Assembly: GCA_036383255.1 (NCBI GenBank)
Contig: DASVOS010000003.1
Span: 1-64,000, forward strand
DNA length: 64,000 bases
Source of the DNA: Gammaproteobacteria bacterium
GTDB lineage: Bacteria > Pseudomonadota > Gammaproteobacteria > Natronospirales > REEB76
Direction: 5' to 3'
A program made the position numbers and the translations under genes. The notes beneath the pieces are model-generated. The model made no database searches and was not told the origin of the DNA. It worked only from the letters and a program-made list of their open reading frames with translations. This document shows, piece by piece, positions 14,926 to 22,372 of this stretch; position 1 is the first letter of the stretch; each line of letters opens with the position of its first letter.

Positions 14926-15525
14926 CTACCGTTGAGCGGCCTGGGCCGTGAGGCCGCGCGTGGCCACCGGCGCCGGCGCGTTGCCGCGCTGCAAAAGGCC
15001 GCGCGCCAGGAACAGCTCGATGCGCTCGAAGGGGATGCGGTCGCCCGCATCGCTGCCGTAGTAGGTCTCCACGATGCGGCCCTGCTCGTCGATGAGGAAG
15101 TCCGCCGGCATCAGGTTGTTGGTGTTGAGGCCCGCCAGCCCCACCAGGCGCAGGCCCTTCACCAGCGTCGGCACCCGCGTCACCACCGCCTTGAGCTTGC
15201 GCAGCAGCGAGCGCTCGATGCCGTAGAGCCGGTGCGTGGTCGCGTCCGGATCCGCCACCACCCGGAACGGGCGCGGATGGCGCGCCACGAAGCGCAGCAC
15301 CTCCGCCTGGGAGGAGCCGAACACCGCCACCACGTCCAGGCCCAGCGCCAGGAGGCCCTTGTGCTGCTGGGTGAGCTCGTAGATGCGGTAGTTGCAGAAC
15401 GGGCAGGCCGCGTCGCGGAAGAACGAGAGCAGCGTGCGCCGGCCGGTGCCGCCGATGACGACGGGATCGCCGTAGATGTCCGTGAGCCGGAGCGGCGGGG
15501 CCGCGCTGGGAGCTGAGAGTCGCAT
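14926..15525 (-). CDS. AhpC/TSA-type peroxiredoxin-like thiol protein
   Basis: 199 residues with a thioredoxin fold. LLSFFRDAACPFCNYRIYEL (about 32-51) carries a CPFC motif where peroxiredoxins have the peroxidatic Cys. The later VVAVFGSSQAEVLRFV and PADFLIDEQGRIVETYYG are typical redoxin strands. No signal peptide, so cytoplasmic. CPFC suggests a dithiol reductase or atypical peroxiredoxin. It is the last gene of an operon with an Fe-S-type regulator, which fits a redox-stress role. Confidence 0.75.
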   Translation of the reverse strand: MRLSAPSAAPPLRLTDIYGDPVVIGGTGRRTLLSFFRDAACPFCNYRIYELTQQHKGLLALGLDVVAVFGSSQAEVLRFVARHPRPFRVVADPDATTHRLYGIERSLLRKLKAVVTRVPTLVKGLRLVGLAGLNTNNLMPADFLIDEQGRIVETYYGSDAGDRIPFERIELFLARGLLQRGNAPAPVATRGLTAQAAQR

Positions 15526-15540
15526 GGGATCGTCCTCGGG

Positions 15541-16233
15541 TCAGGCGGCGCGGGCCGCGGGTTCCTCGAGCGTGAACGGATGGCCGGCGGCGACGGGCTG
15601 GTCCTCCAGCACGCGGAACACGCAGCGCCGGTCGCCGTCCTGGAAGCGTTCGTCGCGCACCACCCGCACGCCCAGGAGGCGCGTCAGGGTGTTGAGGGTG
15701 ATGGAGCAGAGTTGCGGGCGGCGCATCGCCACGTTCAGGAACGGGCAGTTGCGCTCCACCAGCGTGTAGCCGCGGGCGTCCTTGCGCACCGAGGTGTGCG
15801 GATCTTCCTCGAAGTAGATGCCCTTGAGCGCCTTGATGCGCTCCGGCAGCGTCTTGCCTGCGAGCCGCGGCTCCCACAATCTCACCTGCTGCTCGGTGAT
15901 GCTGGCCAGGAGCTTCACCAGCGCCTCCTGCCCGAGCTGGTCCGCCACCGCGTCCACCAGCGTCATGGAGAGCGCGTCGTAGTTCTTGGGGAACATGTGG
16001 TCGCCGGCGGGGGTGATCTGGAAGCTCACCGCCGGGCGTCCGGCGCCTTCCGCGGCCTGGTGGCCGCAGCGCGCGATCCACCCCTCCGCCTCCAGCAGCT
16101 GCAACTGCTGGCGCGCGCCCTCGCGGGTCACGCCCAGGTGCTCCGCCACCTCGCCGGCGGTGGCCTCGCCCTGCCGCTTGATGAACTGCATGATGAGCCG
16201 GCGCGAGTCCGGGGTGGCGGGACGTGTTTTCAT
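15541..16233 (-). CDS. SufR-like winged-helix regulator with C-terminal cysteine cluster
   Basis: 230 residues. The N-terminal winged HTH (about 10-75) reads LIMQFIKRQGEATAGEVAEHL, then GVTREGARQQLQLLEAEGWI. The C-terminal part has Cys at about 164, 177 and 205 (ERNCPFL, PQLCSI, RRCVF): C-X12-C-X27-C. SufR uses C-X12-C-X13-C-X14-C to hold an Fe-S cluster; the spacing here matches except that the third Cys is missing. So an Fe-S or redox-sensing repressor is likely. It overlaps the DUF2231 gene start (ATGA), and a palindrome at the operon promoter is a candidate operator. Confidence 0.75.
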   Translation of the reverse strand: MKTRPATPDSRRLIMQFIKRQGEATAGEVAEHLGVTREGARQQLQLLEAEGWIARCGHQAAEGAGRPAVSFQITPAGDHMFPKNYDALSMTLVDAVADQLGQEALVKLLASITEQQVRLWEPRLAGKTLPERIKALKGIYFEEDPHTSVRKDARGYTLVERNCPFLNVAMRRPQLCSITLNTLTRLLGVRVVRDERFQDGDRRCVFRVLEDQPVAAGHPFTLEEPAARAA

Positions 16234-16682
16234 GGCTGCGGTGGTCGGTTCTGGCCGATGCCGAAATCGTACACCAGCCGCGCGCCGGCATAGGCGCCGA
16301 ATGCGAGCAGCAGGAAGCCGGCGGCCGACAGCGCCAGGGCGCCCACCGCCTCAGGCGGGGAAGGCTCACCCTGTTGCGGCCGGAACAGCAGCGTCACCAC
16401 GAACAGGCACCAGGCCGAGCCCACCAGGAGGAGATGGCGCTGCGCCACCGGCTGCGCCGGGTGTTCGGCGGGCAGCGCCATCAGGTCCATGAGGCCGGCG
16501 CACAGGGCGAGCAGGCCCATGGCGACGCCGAGGGCGATGCACCAGAACGCCGCGTGCCACCAGGCCGGGCCATGCGTCAGCAGGTATCCCAGGTCCAGCA
16601 CCGGCGCCAGCGTCCAGCAAACGACCGGGAAGTGCACCAGCGCGGGGTGCACGGGATGTCCGCCGAGGCGCAGGCCCTGCAT
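16230..16682 (-). CDS. DUF2231-like inner-membrane protein
   Basis: 150 residues with four predicted helices. The N-terminal LGGHPVHPALVHFPVVCW is the DUF2231 signature (HPxHP...HFP), and several His residues could bind heme or metal. Function unknown. It is translated just after the preceding membrane protein and overlaps the regulator gene. In a redox-regulated operon it may be a membrane redox component; that is inference. Confidence 0.8.
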   Translation of the reverse strand: MQGLRLGGHPVHPALVHFPVVCWTLAPVLDLGYLLTHGPAWWHAAFWCIALGVAMGLLALCAGLMDLMALPAEHPAQPVAQRHLLLVGSAWCLFVVTLLFRPQQGEPSPPEAVGALALSAAGFLLLAFGAYAGARLVYDFGIGQNRPPQP

Positions 16683-16691
16683 GGCGTGGCC

Positions 16692-17054
16692 TCAGGCCGC
16701 CGGAGCCTGAGCCTGGACGATCGAGACCAGCAGCGTCAGGAAGCCGATCACGGCCACCAGCGCGTGCACCACGATCACCGCGCGCGGATGCTGCTGCTTC
16801 TTGATGTGGAAGGTGAGCAGGTAGAAGCCGCCCAGCGCCGCCACCAGGAGCACGATGAGCGCGATGCGGGCCGTGCCGCCGCCCAGGCCCGCCATCACCC
16901 CGACGATGAGCAGCACGAGGCCGGTGGCGCCGAACAGGCCGTGCAGCACCGCGACCGGCACCGGCAGGCTCTGGCCCTTGAAGCTGCGCACCGCCAGGAA
17001 CAGGCCGCCCAGGGCGCCCAGCGCGAAGAGGACCGCCGCATAGATCAGGAACAT
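16692..17054 (-). CDS. Small four-helix membrane protein of unknown function
   Basis: 120 residues, almost all membrane: helices about 3-22, 34-58, 64-82 and 90-112. Between helices 3 and 4 is HIKKQQHPRAVIVVHALVAV, with two conserved-looking His. I do not recognise the family. It is the first gene of the operon leading to DUF2231, the SufR-like regulator and the redoxin, and has its own promoter and palindrome upstream. Confidence 0.7.
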   Translation of the reverse strand: MFLIYAAVLFALGALGGLFLAVRSFKGQSLPVPVAVLHGLFGATGLVLLIVGVMAGLGGGTARIALIVLLVAALGGFYLLTFHIKKQQHPRAVIVVHALVAVIGFLTLLVSIVQAQAPAA

Positions 17055-17073
17055 GGATATCTCCCCTATTAAG

Positions 17074-17096
17074 CAAGTTATGACTTGGTGAATATA
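17074..17096 (-). promoter_or_regulatory. Promoter -10 and candidate operator of the SufR-like operon
   Basis: On the minus strand a TATATT -10 (17091-17096) is followed by the palindrome CAAGT TATG ACTTG (17074-17087), close to the expected transcription start. That is a good position for repression by the operon's own regulator. The -35 is not clear. Confidence 0.45.
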
Positions 17097-17169
17097 GCAC
17101 GCCTATGGCCGCCGTCAATGCCCCGGATCACCGGGGCACGCTGCGGCCGCAGGCCTCCAGGGGCGGGGA

Positions 17170-17667
17170 TCAGTAGGCGTCGCGGGGGCGGTAGAGGGGG
17201 AACAGCGAGGTCTCCTCGAACTCCAGGCGCTGCTGGAACTCCGCGATGGCCTCGTCCAGCTCGCGGCCGAAGCGCCTGAGGTTCGCGTCCCCCACCGGGA
17301 TGCTGAGGTAGTGCTGCAGGAAGCCTGACACCATGCGCTCGGTGTGGGCGGCACTGGCGTGCATGCTGCGTACCAGGGTGGAGTCGTGGTCCTTGATGTG
17401 GCGTTCGATGTAGGCGAAGCAGCGCCCGCTCTTGCGCTGCGCGTGCTGCTTGAGCTCGGTGTGGAACTGGTTGAGCAGCGGCTTGATCACCTCGTAGCGC
17501 CGCACCTTGGCGGCCTCGCGCACGCTCTGCAGCATGGCGCGCAGGATGCGGTGCTCGTCCATCAGCATGGGGACGAGGTTCGGGTCGTAGGGCAGCGTAG
17601 TGTCGTCGGGCGCCACCGGGGTGCTGGCCGGAGCGGGCTCGCCGCGCGAGAAGAAGCTGAGTCGCAT
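17170..17667 (-). CDS. Hemerythrin HHE-domain protein
   Basis: 165 residues, mainly helical. The iron-ligand pattern is visible: MDEHRILRAML, FHTELKQHAQRKSG, IKDHDSTLV, HASAAHTERM and EFEETSLFPLY. These supply His/Glu residues for a di-iron oxygen- or NO-responsive site. The start at 17667 has GAGG upstream (GAGGTGGACACC-ATG); a start at 17697 adds ten residues without a good site. Bacterial single-domain forms bind O2 or help repair iron centres; which applies here cannot be told. Confidence 0.82.
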   Translation of the reverse strand: MRLSFFSRGEPAPASTPVAPDDTTLPYDPNLVPMLMDEHRILRAMLQSVREAAKVRRYEVIKPLLNQFHTELKQHAQRKSGRCFAYIERHIKDHDSTLVRSMHASAAHTERMVSGFLQHYLSIPVGDANLRRFGRELDEAIAEFQQRLEFEETSLFPLYRPRDAY

Positions 17668-17860
17668 GGTGTCCACCTCAAGGTGCCCGGAAGGCACCGG
17701 CGGCGCGGATTATCCGCATCCGGTCCCAGGGAGATAAGGGCAGAATTGCCTAAATAATCGGCCAACCCGGCCGTTCTCGCGGTGAAGCCACGGTGGGTTG
17801 CGAGTGAACTGACCGGCCCCGGGGGGGTCATATTCCCCGGTACTAACGGAAGGGACCGCC

Positions 17861-18721
17861 ATGCGCCTCAGCCTGCTCGCCGCCAGCCTGCTTGCCACCG
17901 CCGCCTCCGCCGACGTGGTGCCCTGGCAGCCGGCACACATCTCGAGCCCGCTGTTCGAGTCCCATGCCGCCTTCGACCCCAAGGCCCGGGATATCTACTT
18001 CGTGCGCAGCTCCAAGGACTTCAGCGGCTGGCGCATCCTGGTGAGCCACTGCGGGGCGGACGGCTGGTCCGAGCCCGCGCCGCCGCCCTTCGCCGGCGAC
18101 GGGGTGGAGGCGGATCCCTGGTTCACGCCGGACGGGTCCAGCCTCTACTTCATCTCCACCCGCTCCACCGACGGGGTGGTGCAGCCCAAGAACCTGGACA
18201 TCTGGCGCATGGACCGGGACACCGCCGGCAAGTGGGGCACGCCGCGGCGCCTGCCGGAGCCCGTCAACTCCGCCGGTGCCGAGTGGTTCCCGCGCCTCGC
18301 GAAGGACGGCTGGCTCTACTTCGGTTCCAGCCGCGCCGGAGGCCAGGGCAAGAACGACATCTGGCGCGCGCGGCAGGACGCCTCCGGCAAGTGGCAGGCG
18401 GAGGACCTGGGTCCCGCCATCAATACCGCCGACGACGAGTACGAGCCCCTGCCGGCGCCGGACGGCAAGCGCATGGTGGTCATGGCGGCGGACGGACTCT
18501 ATGAGTCCCTGAGCGACGGCAAGGGCGGCTGGCTCCCGAAGCACAAGCTCGGGCCGGACGTGGACGTGAACGGCAGCGAGATCGGCGCGGCCTTCTCCCC
18601 CAGCGGCCGCTCCATGCTGTTCGCGCGGGACGTGAAGGGCGATCTCTCCGGCGAGTTCTTCCTGCAGCGCGCCGCGCCGCCGGAGGACTGGCCGCCGAGC
18701 TGCCCGGTGAAGCCCCGCTGA
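17861..18721 (+). CDS. Secreted PD40/WD40-like beta-propeller protein
   Basis: 286 residues with a signal peptide (about 1-17, MRLSLLAASLLATAASA). The mature part is a run of TolB-type repeats: DPKARDIYFVRSS, TPDGSSLYFISTRS, AKDGWLYFGSSRAGGQG, APDGKRMVVMA and SPSGRSMLFARD. About six blades fit the length. It is probably periplasmic; binding partner unknown. Monocistronic, with a strong terminator directly after it. Confidence 0.82.
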   Translation: MRLSLLAASLLATAASADVVPWQPAHISSPLFESHAAFDPKARDIYFVRSSKDFSGWRILVSHCGADGWSEPAPPPFAGDGVEADPWFTPDGSSLYFISTRSTDGVVQPKNLDIWRMDRDTAGKWGTPRRLPEPVNSAGAEWFPRLAKDGWLYFGSSRAGGQGKNDIWRARQDASGKWQAEDLGPAINTADDEYEPLPAPDGKRMVVMAADGLYESLSDGKGGWLPKHKLGPDVDVNGSEIGAAFSPSGRSMLFARDVKGDLSGEFFLQRAAPPEDWPPSCPVKPR

Positions 18722-18727
18722 AAAAGA

Positions 18728-18752
18728 GAAGGCCCGACGATGTCGGGCCTTC
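18728..18752. terminator. Bidirectional terminator
   Basis: Perfect 11-pair stem, GAAGGCCCGAC with GTCGGGCCTTC, and a three-base loop, with A-run on one side and T-rich sequence on the other. It ends the beta-propeller gene and the convergent membrane protein gene. Confidence 0.85.
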
Positions 18753-18773
18753 TTCATTCCATCCCTGTGAAGT

Positions 18774-19340
18774 TTAAGCCACGTGCGGCCAGAGCCACAT
18801 GAACACCGCGGCCATCACCAGCGAGTACAGCAGCGCGTCCACCAGGTCCTTGGACGCCGCCTTCCAGGGCTGGCCGTACCAGATCACCATCGGGAAGATG
18901 CCGAGGCCGAAGGCCATCAGGCCGGCGGTCGTGATCACGCGGAACACGTGCATGGGCGCGTCGCCCGCGGGGAGCGTGATGCTGCCGAGGTAGCCGGCGA
19001 ACACGGCCGCCAGCAGGCAGAACGCGAACCACAGGCCCAGGCTCTTGCCCATGTTGAACATGCCGTTGGCACGCACGATCATGAAGCCCACCGGGCCTTC
19101 GGTGAACTTCTGCAGCGTGGCCGGATCCTTCATGGTCTCGGGCGGGCAGTAGGGGACCATGTACATGCCGGGCGCCGGGCTGCCCTTGCGGATGGCGGCG
19201 CGCACCTCGTCCTCGTTGGAGAACTTGTGGTAGTCGGGCCGGTGCCAGAACTGCAGCACCATGTGCACGATGCTGCTGGCGGCGAAGACGCCGATGGCGG
19301 CCACCACGATGGGCAGCCAGAGCTGGGCGAGTGAGACCAT
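18774..19340 (-). CDS. Conserved membrane protein of unknown function
   Basis: 188 residues with about four helices (about 8-30, 100-120, 135-155, 165-185). Between the first and second is a soluble loop containing HRPDYHKFSNEDEVRAAI and PGMYMVPYCPPETM. I do not recognise a named family. It stands alone between a terminator and the response regulator gene. Confidence 0.7.
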   Translation of the reverse strand: MVSLAQLWLPIVVAAIGVFAASSIVHMVLQFWHRPDYHKFSNEDEVRAAIRKGSPAPGMYMVPYCPPETMKDPATLQKFTEGPVGFMIVRANGMFNMGKSLGLWFAFCLLAAVFAGYLGSITLPAGDAPMHVFRVITTAGLMAFGLGIFPMVIWYGQPWKAASKDLVDALLYSLVMAAVFMWLWPHVA

Positions 19341-19408
19341 GGCGGGACTCCCTTGGGATCTGTTATGGGACCGACGGATTCTACCCCCGCCGCCGCCCGC
19401 CGGAGGGA

Positions 19409-19861
19409 CTATCTGCCGAGGCTGCGGCCGCCCGGCACTTCGTTCAGCAGCAGCCAGTACAGGCCGAGCTGGCTCACCACCTTGGCGAACTCCGCGAACA
19501 CCACCGGCTTCCTGACGTAGCTGTTGGCGCCGCTCTTGTAGCTGCGCACTATGTCCTCCTCCTCGCTGGAGGAGGTGAGCACCACCACCGGGATGCTGCG
19601 GGTGCGATCGTCCTTGCGCATGCGGTTCAGCACGTCGATGCCGTCGAGCTTGGGCAGCTTGAGGTCCAGCAGCACCACCGCCGGCATGCGCGTGGTATCG
19701 CGCTTGGCGAACGGGCCGGCGCCGAACAGGAAGTCCAGCGCCTCCACGCCGTCGCGCACCACGTGCACGTCGTTGGCGAGGCCGGCATCGTGGAGTGAGC
19801 GCAGCGTCATCTCCTCGTCGTCCGGGTTGTCCTCCACGATCAGGATCATCATCTCTTCCAT
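19409..19861 (-). CDS. Single-domain response regulator (Rcp1/CheY-like)
   Basis: 150 residues, one receiver domain. LIVEDNPDDEEMTLRSL holds the acidic pocket, VVLLDLKLPKLDG the phospho-acceptor Asp, VVVLTSS the Thr/Ser switch, and KPVVFAEF the conserved Lys. There is no output domain. Insertions around LNRMRKDDRTRSIP match the Rcp1 type, which pairs with phytochrome-like or PAS kinases. I chose the ATG at 19861, which has GAGGA upstream, over 19873. It lies 22 bases after the histidine kinase gene and is its likely partner. Confidence 0.92.
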   Translation of the reverse strand: MEEMMILIVEDNPDDEEMTLRSLHDAGLANDVHVVRDGVEALDFLFGAGPFAKRDTTRMPAVVLLDLKLPKLDGIDVLNRMRKDDRTRSIPVVVLTSSSEEEDIVRSYKSGANSYVRKPVVFAEFAKVVSQLGLYWLLLNEVPGGRSLGR

Positions 19862-19883
19862 GTCAGTCCTCATGCAGTAGCGC

Positions 19884-21797
19884 TCACGCCGGCGCGCGCG
19901 GCGGCTCGCCGCGGTCCTCGTTCACCGTGAAGAAGAAGGTGGCGCCCTTGTCGGGCTTGGCCTGGCACCAGATGCGGCCGCCGTGGCGCAGCACGATGCG
20001 CTGCACGGTGGCGAGGCCGATGCCGGTGCCCGGGAACTCGTGCACGCCGTGCAGCCGTTGGAACGCGCCGAACAGCTTGTCGGAGTAGGCCATGTCGAAG
20101 CCGGCGCCGTTGTCGCGCACGAACATCACCTGCCGCGCGCCCTCCTGCATCATTCCGAACTCGATCTTCGCCTCCAGCACCTTGGACGTGAACTTCCAGG
20201 CGTTGCCGAGGAGGTTCTCCAGTGCCACCCGCACCAGCCTGGGGTCCGCGTCCACCGTCACGCCGTCCCAGACCGAGTACTGCACCTTGCGCTCCGGCTC
20301 GCGCTGCTGCAGGTCCTCCAGCACCCCGTGGGCGATCGCGCTCACGTCCACTTCCTGGCGCCTGAGTTCGAGGCGCGAGATGCGGGAGAGGCTCAGGAGG
20401 TCCTCGATGAGCTGGCCCATGCGCACCGCGCCGGCCTTGATGCGCATGAGGTAGCCGCGCATCTTCTCCTCGACCTTCTCGCCGTACTCCAGCAGCAGGG
20501 TCTGGCTGAAGCCGTCTATCGCGCGCAGCGGCGCGCGCAAGTCATGGGACACCGAGTAGGAGAACGCCTCCAGCTCGCCGTTGGCCTCCTGCAGCTTGCG
20601 GGTGCGCTCCTCCACCCGAGCCTCCAGTTCCACGTTGAGGCGGCGCACCTCGTCCTCGGCGCGGCGGCGGTCGTCGATGTCGGTGAGGGTGCCGATCCAC
20701 TCGCGGAACGCGCCGCCGGCGTCGAACACCGCCACCGGCCTCAGGGAGACGATGCGGTACTGCGCGCTGGAAGCCTGCCACAGGCGGAACTCCGCCTCGA
20801 AGGTCTCGCGGGTACGGATCGCGTGGGCGATGCTCCGCTCCAGCGCCGGCAGGTCGTCGGGGTGGAAGGCCTTGCGCCAGCCCTTGCCCCGGTACTCGTT
20901 GCCGGACTGGCCGGTGTAGGCCTCCCACGAGGCCTGCTCGCCCTCGAACTCCCAGTCCCGGTTCGCCACCCACACCACCGTGGACAGGGTCGAGACCAGC
21001 GCGCGGTAGCGCTTCTCGCTGTTGCGCAGCGCCTGCTCGGCGCCCTCGCGCTCGGTGATCTCGTGGGCCAGGTCGCGGTTGGAGGCCTCCAGCGCGTCGG
21101 TGCGGCCGCCGATCTCGGTGAGCATGCGGTTGAAGGCGTCGGCGAGGTAGCCGATCTCGTCGTCGGTGCTCTTCTGCGCGCGCACCGAGTAGTCGTCCTT
21201 CTCCACCACCTGCTGCGAGAGGCTGGCGATGGCGAGGATGGGCTTGGTCACGGTGGCCTGCAGCCAGGTGGAGAGCAGCAGCGAGATCAGCATCGCGAGG
21301 CTCCCCACCGCCAGCACGATGCCGAGGTAGCTGCGCACGCGCTGCAAGAGGTCGTAGTGGGCGTGCAGGTAGATGGTGCCGATGATCTCGCCGTTGTCGA
21401 TGATGCGGCGGTTGGCGGTGATCTCCTGCCCGTCGAAGCGCACCTCGTCCGCGCCGGGCAAGGGCGGGAACTCCGCCGTCCCGCCGCCGCGGATGTAGCG
21501 GCCGAAGACCGCGCCCTTGGCGTTGTAGAGGGCGGCCGCGTCGATGATGGGGCGCGCCTGCAGCAGGGCCAGGTTGTCGTTCGCCACCTTGGCGTCGTCG
21601 AACTGCAGCGCCGGCAGGCAGGCGCGGCCGATGAGCTCGGCCTGCGTCGAGAGGTCGTGGCTCAGGGTGTCGCGCACGGTGTGCAGGTCGTAGGCGAGCA
21701 GCGAGCCGCCGGTGACCAGGAGCGCCGCCAGGGTGGTGAACAACACCCCCACGAACAGCTTGCGTCGCACCGACCTGAACTGGAAGAGCGATCTCAC
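19884..21797 (-). CDS. CHASE8-HAMP-PAS sensor histidine kinase
   Basis: 637 residues. First membrane helix about 10-35, then a periplasmic region with TVRDTLSHDLSTQAELIG (CHASE8 pattern), second helix about 170-190, HAMP about 190-245, PAS with YTGQSG and FHPDDL, then HisKA at SVSHDLRAPLRAIDGFSQ (phospho-His) and HATPase (ENLLGNAWKF, DNGAGFD, GTGIGLATVQRIV). The GTG at 21797 overlaps the yfiR-like stop (GTGA); longer starts run into that gene. With the upstream YfiR-like protein and TonB receptor, it probably senses periplasmic or outer-membrane status and signals to the next-door response regulator. Confidence 0.9.
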   Translation of the reverse strand: MRSLFQFRSVRRKLFVGVLFTTLAALLVTGGSLLAYDLHTVRDTLSHDLSTQAELIGRACLPALQFDDAKVANDNLALLQARPIIDAAALYNAKGAVFGRYIRGGGTAEFPPLPGADEVRFDGQEITANRRIIDNGEIIGTIYLHAHYDLLQRVRSYLGIVLAVGSLAMLISLLLSTWLQATVTKPILAIASLSQQVVEKDDYSVRAQKSTDDEIGYLADAFNRMLTEIGGRTDALEASNRDLAHEITEREGAEQALRNSEKRYRALVSTLSTVVWVANRDWEFEGEQASWEAYTGQSGNEYRGKGWRKAFHPDDLPALERSIAHAIRTRETFEAEFRLWQASSAQYRIVSLRPVAVFDAGGAFREWIGTLTDIDDRRRAEDEVRRLNVELEARVEERTRKLQEANGELEAFSYSVSHDLRAPLRAIDGFSQTLLLEYGEKVEEKMRGYLMRIKAGAVRMGQLIEDLLSLSRISRLELRRQEVDVSAIAHGVLEDLQQREPERKVQYSVWDGVTVDADPRLVRVALENLLGNAWKFTSKVLEAKIEFGMMQEGARQVMFVRDNGAGFDMAYSDKLFGAFQRLHGVHEFPGTGIGLATVQRIVLRHGGRIWCQAKPDKGATFFFTVNEDRGEPPRAPA

Positions 21798-22372
21798 TGC
21801 CTGGAGGCCCCGCTCACGGAGTGCGCCACCGACAGCAGCAACGAACTCAGCTTGAGGCTGCTCTGCTGCACCATATCCAGGTCCACGTCGAAACGGACGC
21901 GGTCGTCCACCACCACGAAGGTCATATCGGCGCCGCGGCCCAGCCCATCCGGCCCTTCGGTGACCGCCAGCGTCCAACGGCCACGGGCCGCGTCCAGCAG
22001 GGACTGGCTGCCCGGCGTGCCGGCGGCGACGAACAGGATGTGCAGGCCGCTTATCGTGTCTCCGGGCCGCACGCGTTTCACCACCACCGGCCGGTTGCCG
22101 ATGCTGCGGCCCTCCACCAGCGCGCCGAGGTTCGCGGCCAGCGGGTCGGAACCCGCCACGCCGATGACGATGGGACTGTTGGGCGAGGCGAAGGCCTGGT
22201 CCGGCCAGGTCACGTAGCCGCCGAACTTGTAGAGGTAGGCGGCCTCGATGCGTTGCTGGGCGTCGATCTCCTGGTCCTGCGCGATGGCGAGCGCCGGCAG
22301 CGCCGCCAGCAGCGACGTGCAGGCCAGCAGCCGGCAGAGCCAGCTGCGATGCATCGCGCTCAGGAACGCCAC
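21794..22372 (-). CDS. YfiR-like (DUF4154) periplasmic protein
   Basis: 192 residues with a signal peptide ending near ALPALAIAQ. The mature part starts QQRIEAAYLYKFGGYVTWP, the DUF4154 hallmark (xxxKAAYLxxFxxFxxWP), with further ILFVAAGTPGSQ and RGRWTLAVTE. In Pseudomonas YfiR restrains the YfiN cyclase from the periplasm; here a histidine kinase takes the YfiN place, so it may be a periplasmic brake or ligand sensor for that kinase. The start at 22372 overlaps the TonB receptor end; 22354 is an alternative. Confidence 0.85.
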   Translation of the reverse strand: MAFLSAMHRSWLCRLLACTSLLAALPALAIAQDQEIDAQQRIEAAYLYKFGGYVTWPDQAFASPNSPIVIGVAGSDPLAANLGALVEGRSIGNRPVVVKRVRPGDTISGLHILFVAAGTPGSQSLLDAARGRWTLAVTEGPDGLGRGADMTFVVVDDRVRFDVDLDMVQQSSLKLSSLLLSVAHSVSGASRQ

